The notes below the pieces were generated by a model that worked only from the letters and a program-made list of their open reading frames with translations, had not been told where the DNA came from and ran no database searches. Below, in pieces: positions 45,685 through 54,403 of a stretch of DNA of 64,000 bases (position 1 is the stretch's first letter; every line of letters starts with the position of its first letter). Both the position numbers and the translations under genes were made by a program. Source of the DNA: CAJXYS01 sp913063035 (GTDB lineage Bacteria > Pseudomonadota > Alphaproteobacteria > Rhodobacterales > Rhodobacteraceae). Where the stretch lies: the NCBI RefSeq assembly GCF_050586465.1, contig NZ_JBOCEG010000003.1, forward strand, positions 310,001-374,000. The letters run 5' to 3'.

Positions 45685-47190
45685 ATGGGCAGGGGCCTGC
45701 TATCGGGATTCATCTGGGGCGCGGTCGTTTCGATCCTGGTCCTCGGCGTGGCGTCGCTTTTCGCGCCGCCGCCGGTGGAACGGTCGGGCGCGCCGGCCCA
45801 GGACCGGATGGAAATGCCGGCCGGCTCGGCCTTCAACCGCGAAAAGCCGGACACCGACCCGGTGCTGCCCGTGCCCGATCTGCCGGTCGATGGCGAGGCC
45901 GCGCAGCCCGCCGCTCCCGACGACGAGATCGGGGCGCCGCCGGTGACCGATACCGCGCCGGCCTCCCCGCCCGACGTCGTCCAGAGCGTCGAGCCCCAGG
46001 CGCCGGCGCCGGGGCCGGTCGAACCTGCCCCGATCGCCCCGCGCGCCGAGGAAAGCGGCCCCGCGATCCCGGAAGGCGCGCTCGGCGTTCCGGTTCCGGA
46101 TGTCGAGATCCCGATGCCGTCGGGCGATGACAGCCCGGCCGCGTTGCCCGACGTCCCGCAACCGCCCGCCCCCGACGAGGACGCGGCCCCCGAGGCCCCG
46201 GCCGAGACCGCGGGCGCCGGCGTCACCGGGGAAGAGGTGGAAACGGCGGAGGCGGAAACGGCAGAACCCGCGCCGCAACCCGCGCCCGACGCGACGCCGG
46301 AGGCGCCCGCGCCGTCGCCTGCCGCCCCCGCCGGGCAACCCGCGGAAGACGCGGCGCAGACGGAGGCGGCGCCAGACGCCGAGCCGGCCGCCGAGACCGC
46401 GGCCAGCGAAGCCGCGCCCCCCGCGCCAGAGGCGCAGGCGCCCGAGGCTCCCGCGCCCGAGACAGATACGGCGGCGCCGGCGGACCCGGTGCGCCCGACG
46501 CTCGGGGCGCTCAGCCGTCACGCGGTTGCCTTCGAGAACCCGCAGGGTCGCCCGCTGATGTCGCTGGTTCTCGTCGATGCGCCGGAAGACGGGCTGGATA
46601 TCGACGTGCTCAAGACGTTCAACTTCCCGGTCACCTTCGCACTCGATCCCGCGCGGGCGGATGCGCCGGCGCGGGCCGCGGTGCTGCGCGATGCCGGCTT
46701 CGAGGTGATCGCCCTGACGCCCGAGGGGCAGGCCGGGCTGCCGGCGCATGCCGGGCCGGAAGATGTCGACCGGGCGCTTACGGCCTTCTTCGAGCGTATC
46801 GACCGGGGCGTGGCGCTGCTCGACCGGCCGAAGGACGGCTTCCAGCGCACCGCGCCCGTGGCCGAGGCCGTGATCGCCCGCTTCGAGGAGACCGGCCATG
46901 GACTGCTGACCTTCGACGACGGGCTGAACACCACCCGCAAGAAGGCGGCCCGGGCCGGCGTCCCGGCGGCGACGGTGTTCCGGATGCTCGATGCCGAGGC
47001 CGAGCGCACCCCGAAGATCAAGCGCTACCTCGACCGCGCGGCCTACAAGGCGCGCGAGGATGGCTGGGTGATCATGGTCGGCCGCACCCTTCCGGACACG
47101 GTCCGCGCGCTCTTCGAATGGGCCCTGTCGGAAGAGGCCGAAACGGTGGAGCTGGCGCCGGTCTCGGCGGTGCTTCGGCTGATGCGCTAG
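45685..47190 (+). CDS. Divergent polysaccharide deacetylase family protein with long disordered linker
   Basis: A 501-residue envelope protein. An uncleaved N-terminal helix (GLLSGFIWGAVVSILVLGVASLF) anchors it. Residues about 30-285 are a low-complexity Pro/Ala/Glu stretch. The C-terminal ~215 residues form the divergent polysaccharide deacetylase domain (LMSLVLVDAPEDGLDIDVLKTFNFPVTFALDP; GHGLLTFDDGLNTTRKKA), whose relatives lie beside envelope and division genes but have no proven reaction. The start is set by TAGGAGGT 7 bases before ATG. Its stop shares the palindrome CTAG with the stop of the convergent methyltransferase. Confidence 0.85.
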   Translation: MGRGLLSGFIWGAVVSILVLGVASLFAPPPVERSGAPAQDRMEMPAGSAFNREKPDTDPVLPVPDLPVDGEAAQPAAPDDEIGAPPVTDTAPASPPDVVQSVEPQAPAPGPVEPAPIAPRAEESGPAIPEGALGVPVPDVEIPMPSGDDSPAALPDVPQPPAPDEDAAPEAPAETAGAGVTGEEVETAEAETAEPAPQPAPDATPEAPAPSPAAPAGQPAEDAAQTEAAPDAEPAAETAASEAAPPAPEAQAPEAPAPETDTAAPADPVRPTLGALSRHAVAFENPQGRPLMSLVLVDAPEDGLDIDVLKTFNFPVTFALDPARADAPARAAVLRDAGFEVIALTPEGQAGLPAHAGPEDVDRALTAFFERIDRGVALLDRPKDGFQRTAPVAEAVIARFEETGHGLLTFDDGLNTTRKKAARAGVPAATVFRMLDAEAERTPKIKRYLDRAAYKAREDGWVIMVGRTLPDTVRALFEWALSEEAETVELAPVSAVLRLMR

Positions 47191-47819
47191 GCGCTTGCAT
47201 CCGTGCGGCGGAACCAGCTGACCTGGAAGGCCTGCGTGGCGCCCTCGGGCGTGCGGTGCAGGTGCCGCGCCGCGCCGAGCGGGACGAACCGTCCCGGGGC
47301 GTGGGTGTCGATCTCGGCGGCGAGTGTCTCGGGGCTGTAGCGACACACCGGCAAGCCGGAACAAGTTTCCGGACCGTCGGGGGCGAAGGTGGCGATGATC
47401 GCGGTCCCGCCCGGCGTCAGCGCCGCCGCCATCGTCGCGACATAGGCCGCGCGGTCGGAGGGTGCTGTCAGGAAATGGAACACGGCCCGGTCATGCCAGA
47501 GCGCATAGCGCCGAGGCGGCGTCCAGCCGGTGATGTCAGCCGCGATCCACGTCACGGACCCGGCGCGGGGGCCGAGCCGCGCGCGGCTTGCCGCAAGTGC
47601 GCCGGGCGAAAGATCCAGCACCGTGATCGGGCCGAGCCCGTCCTCCAGAAGCGCGTCGACCAGCCGGGATGCGCCGCCGCCGACGTCGAGGATCGCGTCC
47701 CCGGGCCGGACGTGGCGGCGGACCAGGTCGTGCGAAAGTGTCGGCGCGGCCTCGAACCAGGTCAGCGCCGTCTCGTCGCGCGCGTCATAGACCCTGTCCC
47801 AATGCTGGCGGTCGCCCAT
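47187..47819 (-). CDS. Class I SAM-dependent methyltransferase
   Basis: A 210-residue methyltransferase with motif I ILDVGGGASRLVDALL and motif II ITVLDLSPGALAASRARLG. The segment YALWHDRAVFHFLT and the C-terminal FQVSWFRRTD resemble the thiopurine/tellurite-type group. The substrate is unknown. The start MGDRQHWDRVYDARDE follows GGGAGG. It sits between trpE and trpG, 55 bases after trpE on the same strand, so it is probably read from the trpE transcript. Confidence 0.85.
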   Translation of the reverse strand: MGDRQHWDRVYDARDETALTWFEAAPTLSHDLVRRHVRPGDAILDVGGGASRLVDALLEDGLGPITVLDLSPGALAASRARLGPRAGSVTWIAADITGWTPPRRYALWHDRAVFHFLTAPSDRAAYVATMAAALTPGGTAIIATFAPDGPETCSGLPVCRYSPETLAAEIDTHAPGRFVPLGAARHLHRTPEGATQAFQVSWFRRTDASA

Positions 47820-47874
47820 CGCCTGCCTCCCCCGATCATGGTAGCCAGTGGCCTGGGTCGGCGCAACGGCGCCG

Positions 47875-49386
47875 CTACTGGCCGCCCCCGCGCACGAAGA
47901 GCCCGGCATCCTCGGCCGCGCGTCGGATGGCGCGGGACTTGTTGACGGTTTCCTCGAACTCGGCCTCCGGGTCGCTGTCATGGACGACGCCGCCACCGGC
48001 CTGGATGTAGAGCTTCTGCTCCTTCACCACCGCGGTGCGAAGCGCGATGCACATGTCCATGTCGCCGCCGGCGCTGAAATAGCCGACGCCGCCGCCGTAG
48101 ACGCCGCGCTTCTCGGGTTCCAGCTCGTCGATGATCTCCATCGCGCGAACCTTGGGCGCGCCCGAGACGGTGCCCGCGGGCAGGCCGGCCAGCAGCGCCG
48201 AGAGCGCGTCCTGGTCGTCGGCCAGATCGCCCACCACGTTCGACACGATATGCATGACGTGGCTGTAGCGCTCGACGACGAATTCCTCCGTCGGGCGGAC
48301 CGTCCCGATCCGGGCCACCCGGCCGACATCGTTGCGGCCGAGATCGAGCAGCATCAGGTGCTCGGCGCGTTCCTTTTCATCGGCCAGCAACTCGGCTTCG
48401 AGCGCCCGGTCTTCCTCCGGCGTGGCGCCGCGGCGGCGGGTGCCGGCGATGGGCCGGATCGTGACCTCGCCGCCGAAGACGCGCACCAGGATCTCGGGGC
48501 TGGCCCCGACGACCTGGAACCCGCCGAAGTTGAAATAAAACATGAAGGGCGAGGGGTTGGTGCGCCGGAGCGCGCGGTAGAGCGCGAAGGGCGGCAGCGG
48601 GAAATCCTGCGTCCAGCGCTGGCTCGGCACCACCTGGAAGATGTCGCCGGCACGGATGTAATCCTTGGCCTTGTCGACGGCGGCCAGGTAATCGGGCTTG
48701 GCGAAGTTCGAAACCGGCGGCGCCACCTCGGCGGTCTCGCCCAGGTCGCGGGTCTCGCCGGCTGGGAGCCGCTCTAGATCGCGCACCGCGTCCATCACCC
48801 GTTCGGCCGCCTGTGCATAGGCCGCGCGCGCCGAAAGCCCCGCGCCGGCCCAGGCGGGGCTGACCACGGTCACCTCGCCCTTCACCCCGTCGAGCACCGC
48901 CACCACCGAGGGGCGCAGCAGCATCGCGTCCGGCAGGTCCAGCGGGTCGGGGTTCGGCGCGCCCAGCGTCTCGACCAGGCGGATCATGTCGTAGCCGAGA
49001 TATCCGAAAAGCCCGGCCGCGGCCGCCGGCAGCTCTTCGGGCAGGTCGATCCGGCTTTCCTCGATGAGCGCCCGCAGCGCGGTCAGCGGGTCGCCCGCGA
49101 CCGGTGCGAAGGCCTCCGGGTCGAACCGCGCCTCGCGGTTCACCCGCGAGCTGTCGCCCCGGCATTCCCAGATCAGGTCGGGTTTCAGCCCGATGATGGA
49201 ATACCGCCCGCGCACCTCGCCGCCGGTCACCGACTCCAGGATGAAGCTGTCCTTCCGCCCCTGGGTGAGCTTCAGCATCAGCGAGACCGGCGTGTCGAGA
49301 TCGGCGGCGAGGCGGGCATAGACCACCTGGTTCCGTCCGGCCGCGTAGCCGCGTTCGAAGTCCTCGTAACTCGGGGTCAGGGCCAC
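47875..49386 (-). CDS. trpE: Anthranilate synthase component I
   Basis: TrpE makes anthranilate from chorismate. The 503-residue protein has the N-terminal feedback region with FILESVTGGEVRGRYSIIG (the LLES-like Trp-binding motif), and the C-terminal chorismate domain with PFMFYFNFGGFQVVGASPEILVRV, PIAGTRRRGATPEEDRALE and GTVSGAPKVRAMEIIDELEP. The start codon is GTG, after ACGGAG, 13 bases beyond the PpiD-like stop. I see no leader peptide or attenuator in that short gap; any control must lie elsewhere. Confidence 0.97.
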   Translation of the reverse strand: MALTPSYEDFERGYAAGRNQVVYARLAADLDTPVSLMLKLTQGRKDSFILESVTGGEVRGRYSIIGLKPDLIWECRGDSSRVNREARFDPEAFAPVAGDPLTALRALIEESRIDLPEELPAAAAGLFGYLGYDMIRLVETLGAPNPDPLDLPDAMLLRPSVVAVLDGVKGEVTVVSPAWAGAGLSARAAYAQAAERVMDAVRDLERLPAGETRDLGETAEVAPPVSNFAKPDYLAAVDKAKDYIRAGDIFQVVPSQRWTQDFPLPPFALYRALRRTNPSPFMFYFNFGGFQVVGASPEILVRVFGGEVTIRPIAGTRRRGATPEEDRALEAELLADEKERAEHLMLLDLGRNDVGRVARIGTVRPTEEFVVERYSHVMHIVSNVVGDLADDQDALSALLAGLPAGTVSGAPKVRAMEIIDELEPEKRGVYGGGVGYFSAGGDMDMCIALRTAVVKEQKLYIQAGGGVVHDSDPEAEFEETVNKSRAIRRAAEDAGLFVRGGGQ

Positions 49387-49399
49387 GATGCGCGCTCCG

Positions 49400-51253
49400 T
49401 CAGGGGAACTGGGCGTGGACGGCGTCGATCGCCGCCTGGTTCAGCTCGATCCCGGCCCGCGCGCGCACCGCGTCGGCGAAGAGCGCGTAGAGATCCTCGG
49501 CGATGCCCTGGGCCTGCTGGCGTTCCAGCGACTGGCGCAGCGCGGCGATATCCGGATCCGCCGGGTCGTAAGGCACGATCTCGGTCAGGCGCGCCAGGAA
49601 CATGGCCTCGGCGCCCTCGACCAGCACGACGTCGTCGACCTCGGCGGCGAAGACGGCCTCGAGCAGGGCCGGCGGCGCCTCCTCGATGAAGGCGTCGCGG
49701 CGCAGGGCCTCCTCGTCGCGGGCGGTCAGCCCGACGGTTTCCATCCGGGCGCCGTCGGCGATCTGGTCGCGCATCCCGCTTGCCATGTCGTAGAGCCGGC
49801 TCATGGTCTGCGCCGCGCGCCAGGCGTCCACGACCGCGTCGCGCACCGTGTCGAGCGGACGGAGCGTCGGCGCCACCACCTCGTCGACACGCAGCGCGAA
49901 GATGCCGCCGTCGGACAGGTCGCGGACCTCGGGGAAGTCGCCCGGTTCGGCCAGGCCGGCCTCCTCGCGGAAGGCGTCATAGGCGGCGATGCCGTCCTCG
50001 CTGTCGTCGGTGAAGCCGATCTCGCCCAGCCGCATCTCGGTCTCTTCGGCGATCTCCTCGAGCGTGGCGCCACCGGCCAGAAGATCCTGAACCTGCGGGA
50101 TGATGTCCTCGATCACGCGGCGCGCGCGGTCGGCGGCGAACTCGCCGCGCAGGTCGTCGCGGGCCTCCTCGAAGGGGACCGACTGCGCCTCGAGGACGGC
50201 GTTGATCCGGAAAAGCGCGGGGCCGAGACGGGTCTCGACGGGGCCGACGACGCCGGGATCGTCGCGTCCGAACACCGCCGCCGCGGCCGCGTCGCCGAGT
50301 TCGCCCTCGGACACCTCGCCGAGATCCACGTCCTCGAGCGACAGGCCGCGATCCGCGACCAGCGTGTCGAAACTGGTCTCGCCGGCCTCGATGGCGGCGG
50401 CGGCGGTGGCGGCGGCGTCCGCGCCGGGGAAGACGAGCCGTTCGAGCAGGCGGCGCTCGGGGGTGTTGTACTCGGCGCTGCGTTCCTCGTAGAGCGCGCG
50501 CAGCGCGGTCTCGTCGACCTCGACGGTGTCGGCCAGCATGTCTGGGGTCAGCCAGGCATAGGTGATCCTGCGGGTCTCGGGCGCGGTGAACGCGCCGGGG
50601 TTCTCGTCGTAATGGGTCTGGATCTCGGCCTCGGTCGGCTGGCGCGTTTCGGTAACCAGCAATTCGGACCCGACCCGCGCCCAGCGGAAGCTGCGCCCTT
50701 CGCCGAGCCAGGCGGCGACACGTTCGGCATAGGCGTCGCCCGGGGCCACGGCGCCGCTGATCCCGCCGCGCAGAAGCTCGCGCGCGGCGTCCTCGCGCAG
50801 CGATCGTTCGAACTCGGCCACGGTCAGGTTCGCCTGTTCCAGCGCGAAGCGGTAGGATTCGGGGTCGAAGTTGCCGTCCATGCCCTGGAAGGCCGGCACC
50901 TGGGTCAGCTCCGCGCGCACCGCGTCGTCGCCCACCGACAGCCCGATGCGGGCCATTTCGTGATCCAGCGCGGCCGTGGTCACGAGGCGCTGCAGGATCT
51001 GGCGGTCCAGCCCGAAGCCTTGCGCGTCGGAGAAGCTGAGGCTCTGGCCGGTGCGTGCCTGGATGTTGCGTAGCTCGTTCTGGATCGCGCGGGCGTATTC
51101 GTCGACGGTGATTTCCTCGTCGCCCACCGATCCGACACTGCGCACCGAGCCGCCGAAATTACCGATGCCAAAGCCGGCGAGCCCGACGATCAGGAGCCCG
51201 AGCAGGATCCAGACGAAGACTTTGGAGCCTTTGCTAATCAGGGCTTTCGCCAT
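49400..51253 (-). CDS. PpiD-like membrane-anchored periplasmic chaperone
   Basis: A 617-residue protein with one N-terminal membrane helix (VFVWILLGLLIVGLAGFGIGNFGG, residues about 10-33), then a SurA_N-like domain (EEITVDEYARAIQNELRNIQARTGQSLSF) and a degenerate PpiC peptidyl-prolyl isomerase region around residues 230-370 (RRITYAWLTPDML; LLERLVFPGADAAA). The overall plan matches PpiD, which binds proteins leaving the Sec translocon. The start is MAKALISKGSKVF, preceded by AGGAAAGG. It heads the transcript leading into trpE. Confidence 0.87.
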   Translation of the reverse strand: MAKALISKGSKVFVWILLGLLIVGLAGFGIGNFGGSVRSVGSVGDEEITVDEYARAIQNELRNIQARTGQSLSFSDAQGFGLDRQILQRLVTTAALDHEMARIGLSVGDDAVRAELTQVPAFQGMDGNFDPESYRFALEQANLTVAEFERSLREDAARELLRGGISGAVAPGDAYAERVAAWLGEGRSFRWARVGSELLVTETRQPTEAEIQTHYDENPGAFTAPETRRITYAWLTPDMLADTVEVDETALRALYEERSAEYNTPERRLLERLVFPGADAAATAAAAIEAGETSFDTLVADRGLSLEDVDLGEVSEGELGDAAAAAVFGRDDPGVVGPVETRLGPALFRINAVLEAQSVPFEEARDDLRGEFAADRARRVIEDIIPQVQDLLAGGATLEEIAEETEMRLGEIGFTDDSEDGIAAYDAFREEAGLAEPGDFPEVRDLSDGGIFALRVDEVVAPTLRPLDTVRDAVVDAWRAAQTMSRLYDMASGMRDQIADGARMETVGLTARDEEALRRDAFIEEAPPALLEAVFAAEVDDVVLVEGAEAMFLARLTEIVPYDPADPDIAALRQSLERQQAQGIAEDLYALFADAVRARAGIELNQAAIDAVHAQFP

Positions 51254-51332
51254 ATCGCGGCCTTTCCTATCACGCGTTCCGCAGCCGGTCTTAAAGGCTG
51301 CGCCCGACCGGGGCAAGCGCCCCGGCCCGCGG

Positions 51333-52511
51333 TCAGCCGGAAAAGCCGGCGAGCCGGTCGGACAGCGCGCCGATCCCGGCCCGGTCGACATTGGCGAAGG
51401 CGATGCGCATCTGTCCCGCGGCAGCGGCGTCGTCGTCGGGGGCGAACATGGTGCCGGGCAGCATCAGAACGCCGGCCTCCTGCACCAGCCGCCGGGCCAG
51501 CGCCGGCCCGCCCGTGCCGAAAGGGTGCGCGACATAGGCGAAATAGGCGCCGCAGCCCAGCAGCCGCCAGCCCGGCAGGCCCGCGATGGCGGCTTCCATG
51601 GCGGCCCGTCGGTCCAGGATCTCGGCGCGCTCGCCGGCCAGCCACTGGCGCAGGTTCCGCAGGCCCCAGAGCGCGGCGCGCTGGCCGAGCTGGTTGGGGC
51701 AGATGGTGACCGTGTCGAGGAACTTCTCGGCCTCGGCCAGCCGCGCCCGGCCGGCGATCATCGCGCCGACGCGGTGGCCCGTCAGCCGGTAGGCCTTGGA
51801 GAAGGAGTAGAGATGGATCAGCACCTCGTCCCAGTCCGGGTCCGCGAACAGGTCGTGCGGCGCGCCCGGGCGCGAGTCGAAGTCGCGATAGGTCTCGTCG
51901 AGGATCAGGGCGAGCCCGTGGCGCCGGGCCAGCGCGGCGAAGGCATGGACCAGGTCCGCGGGGTACTCGACGCCGCCCGGGTTGTTGGGCGTGACCAGCG
52001 CGATGGCCTTCACCCCGGGGCCGATCAGCGCCTCTGCGGCGGCGGGATCCGGCAGGAGGTCGTCGCCGCAGGGCAGGGCGCGGGCCTCGATCCCCATCAT
52101 GTCGAGCCACATCTTGTGATTGAAATACCAGGGCGTGGGCAGGATCACCGCGTCGCCGGCGCCGGCCAGCGTCGCGACGGCGGCGCAGAAGGCCTGGTTG
52201 CAGCCCGAGGTGATCGCCACCTGGTCCGGCGCGACCGTCCCGCCATAGGCCAGCGACCACTGGCCGGCCACCTCGGCGCGCAGCGCCGGCAGGCCCAGCA
52301 CCGGGCCGTAGAGATGGGCGCCCGCGTCGTCCATCGCGGCCTCGGCGATGGCCCGGCGAAGCGGTTCGGGCGGCGGGTCGAGCGGGGCGGCCTGGCTGAC
52401 GTTGAGCAGCGGCCTGTCCGGCGGAAACGCGGTTTCCTCGATCCAGCGCCGGGCCTCCATGACAGGGGGGGCGACGGTGCCGGCGAGGGCAGGGTTGATC
52501 GGTGCGGCCAT
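51333..52511 (-). CDS. Class I/II PLP-dependent aminotransferase
   Basis: A 392-residue fold-type I aminotransferase. The PLP lysine is in YSFSKAYRLTGHRVGAM, the VTPNNPGGVEYP stretch contacts the cofactor, and ILDETYRDF holds the PLP-binding Asp and Tyr. The N-terminus has LLNVSQAAPLDPPPEPLRRAIAEAA, typical of aspartate-aminotransferase-like enzymes. The substrate amino acid cannot be assigned. It lies on the same strand as ppiD and divergent from the phosphoribosyltransferase. Confidence 0.9.
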   Translation of the reverse strand: MAAPINPALAGTVAPPVMEARRWIEETAFPPDRPLLNVSQAAPLDPPPEPLRRAIAEAAMDDAGAHLYGPVLGLPALRAEVAGQWSLAYGGTVAPDQVAITSGCNQAFCAAVATLAGAGDAVILPTPWYFNHKMWLDMMGIEARALPCGDDLLPDPAAAEALIGPGVKAIALVTPNNPGGVEYPADLVHAFAALARRHGLALILDETYRDFDSRPGAPHDLFADPDWDEVLIHLYSFSKAYRLTGHRVGAMIAGRARLAEAEKFLDTVTICPNQLGQRAALWGLRNLRQWLAGERAEILDRRAAMEAAIAGLPGWRLLGCGAYFAYVAHPFGTGGPALARRLVQEAGVLMLPGTMFAPDDDAAAAGQMRIAFANVDRAGIGALSDRLAGFSG

Positions 52512-52594
52512 GGTCCGGATCCTCCGTGTTGGCGGGACCGTATCACCCCCCGGTCCGGGGGCAAGGCCAGAGGCGCCGCCGCGCCGCGCCGTGG

Positions 52595-52608
52595 CTGATT
52601 TCGATCAA
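52595..52608 (+). promoter_or_regulatory. FNR/FnrL-type box
   Basis: CTGAT-TTCG-ATCAA matches the FNR consensus TTGAT-N4-ATCAA at nine of ten positions. Its centre lies 57 bases before the phosphoribosyltransferase ATG, suiting activation at about -41 with a short leader. Confidence 0.55.
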
Positions 52609-52657
52609 GGATGGCATCGGCGGTTTCGGGCAGTCTTGCCCCGAAGAGGAGGAGCCC

Positions 52658-53302
52658 ATGACCCGATTTGTCGACCGCGCCGATGCGGCCGAGGCCCTGG
52701 CCGACCGCCTGGCGCAGATGGATCTGCAGGATCCCGTGATCCTGGCCCTGCCGCGGGGCGGCGTGCCCATCGGCCGCGTCGTGGCCGATCGGCTGGGTGC
52801 GCCGCTCGACCTGGTGATGGTGCGCAAGATCGGCGTGCCGGGCAACCCGGAACTGGCCGCCGCGGCGGTGGTCAACGGGGCCGCGCCCGAGATCGTCGTG
52901 AACGAGAGCGTGATGGCGATGGCCCATCTCGACCGGGCCGAGATCGATCGCCTGGCCGAGACCCAGCTGGACGAGATCCGGCGGCGGCGGGTGCTTTACC
53001 TCGCCGGGCGCGCGCCCCTGCCGGTCGCGGGCCGCACGGCCGTGGTGGTCGATGACGGGATCGCCACGGGCGCCACGGTGCGTGCCGCGCTCAAGGCGGT
53101 GACCCGGCGCAAGGCCGCGCGCGTGGTGCTCGCCGTGCCGGTGGCCCCGCCCGACACTGTCGCCCGGCTCGAGGGCGCGGTGGATGACCTCGTCTGCCTG
53201 ACCGTGCCGCAGGCCTTCTGGGCGGTGGGCCAGGCCTATCACCGCTTCGAGCAGGTCTCCGACGACGAGGTGGTGCGCCTCATGGGCGCGTCGGCGGGCT
53301 GA
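52658..53302 (+). CDS. Phosphoribosyltransferase-fold protein
   Basis: A 214-residue type I phosphoribosyltransferase. The PRPP-binding motif is AVVVDDGIATGATVRAALKAV and the N-terminal loop is ILALPRGGVPIGRVVADRL. It belongs to the group of stand-alone proteins often annotated only as phosphoribosyltransferase, not to hpt, apt or pyrE. AGAGGAGGAG lies just before the ATG. The FNR-like box upstream suggests low-oxygen induction. The substrate is unknown. Confidence 0.88.
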   Translation: MTRFVDRADAAEALADRLAQMDLQDPVILALPRGGVPIGRVVADRLGAPLDLVMVRKIGVPGNPELAAAAVVNGAAPEIVVNESVMAMAHLDRAEIDRLAETQLDEIRRRRVLYLAGRAPLPVAGRTAVVVDDGIATGATVRAALKAVTRRKAARVVLAVPVAPPDTVARLEGAVDDLVCLTVPQAFWAVGQAYHRFEQVSDDEVVRLMGASAG

Positions 53303-53322
53303 CCCCGGTCACCGGGTCCCGG

Positions 53323-54372
53323 TCACTCCGGCTGGAAGCCGCTGAGCAGGTGGCGCAGCCCCACGAGCCCGCCGACGACGATCGCCGCCAGCGTGACGGG
53401 GGCGGACCAGGCCAGCGTGGCAAAGGCCGAGAGTCCCTGGCCGACCGAGCAGCCGAGCGCGATCACGCCGCCGATGCCCATCAGCGCCGCGCCGGCCACC
53501 TGCCGGCCCAGTTCGCGCGGATCCTCGCAGGCCTCCCAGCGGAACCGGCCGCGGATGAAGCTGCCGAGAAAGGCGCCGGCCAACACGCCGATCACCGATC
53601 CGACCGGGAAGGACAGGCCGCCGGCGGTCGAGGTCATGAGATAGAGCAGGGTTCGTCCGAGCGGCGCGGTGTAGGTATGGCCCTCGACGGGCACGGCGGC
53701 GAAGGAGGCATGGTAGAGCGCGCTTGTGCCCCAGAACCCGGAGACGATGGCCAGCCCGGCGACCACGGCCCAGAAGATCATGCGCGGCTCGCCCCGGAGC
53801 GGCGCGTAGGCCAGCGCCCAGGCGAGGAAGCCCAGCCCCACCACGACCGCGATGGCGAAGGGCGGCAGCCCCGTCACCGCCCCGAAGGTGTGGGCGACGC
53901 CCTGCATGCCGTCGGCGGCGCTCTGCGGGAAGATCGCGTCGCGCAGCGGCGCGAGCGGGCCGTTCAGCGTGATGAAACCGAAGATCGCCATGACCACCAC
54001 GACCACCAGCGCGCGCAGGTCGCCGCCGCCGAAACGGGTCAGCGCGCCGAAGCCGCAATTGCCCGCATAGGCCATGCCATAGCCGAAAAGCAGCCCGCCG
54101 ACGACGCTGGCGGCCGGGTTCCAGGCGACGCCGTGATAGATCGTCAGCGACAGGTCGATGGCCCCGAGCGCCGACAGCGCGAAGGTGCCGATGATCGCAA
54201 CGCAGAGGGTGACGCCCCACATGCGCAGGCGGCGCTGGTCCTGGCCATAGGCGGCGGACTCGATCGCGCCGAGCGTGCAAAACTCTCCCAGCCGTGCCGC
54301 GAGGCCCAGCATCAGGCCCCCGATCAGTCCAACGAGCGCGGCCAACAGGCCGGCCGGCAGTGCATCCATCAC
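53323..54372 (-). CDS. soxT: YeeE/YedE-family thiosulfate permease (SoxT)
   Basis: A 349-residue inner-membrane protein with about nine helices and two YeeE repeats. Three cysteines sit in conserved loops: Cys32 (GEFCTLGAIES), Cys106 (AGNCGFGALTR) and Cys308 (ALGCSVGQGLS). In the characterised homologue TsuA such cysteines relay thiosulfate through the pore. The gene lies 31 bases after soxR on the same strand, the position called soxT in other sox clusters. It probably brings thiosulfate or a related sulfur anion in, for assimilation or signalling to SoxR. Confidence 0.85.
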   Translation of the reverse strand: MMDALPAGLLAALVGLIGGLMLGLAARLGEFCTLGAIESAAYGQDQRRLRMWGVTLCVAIIGTFALSALGAIDLSLTIYHGVAWNPAASVVGGLLFGYGMAYAGNCGFGALTRFGGGDLRALVVVVVMAIFGFITLNGPLAPLRDAIFPQSAADGMQGVAHTFGAVTGLPPFAIAVVVGLGFLAWALAYAPLRGEPRMIFWAVVAGLAIVSGFWGTSALYHASFAAVPVEGHTYTAPLGRTLLYLMTSTAGGLSFPVGSVIGVLAGAFLGSFIRGRFRWEACEDPRELGRQVAGAALMGIGGVIALGCSVGQGLSAFATLAWSAPVTLAAIVVGGLVGLRHLLSGFQPE

Positions 54373-54403
54373 GTCCTCCCCGCCGCCAGCATCGACGGCG
54401 CCC

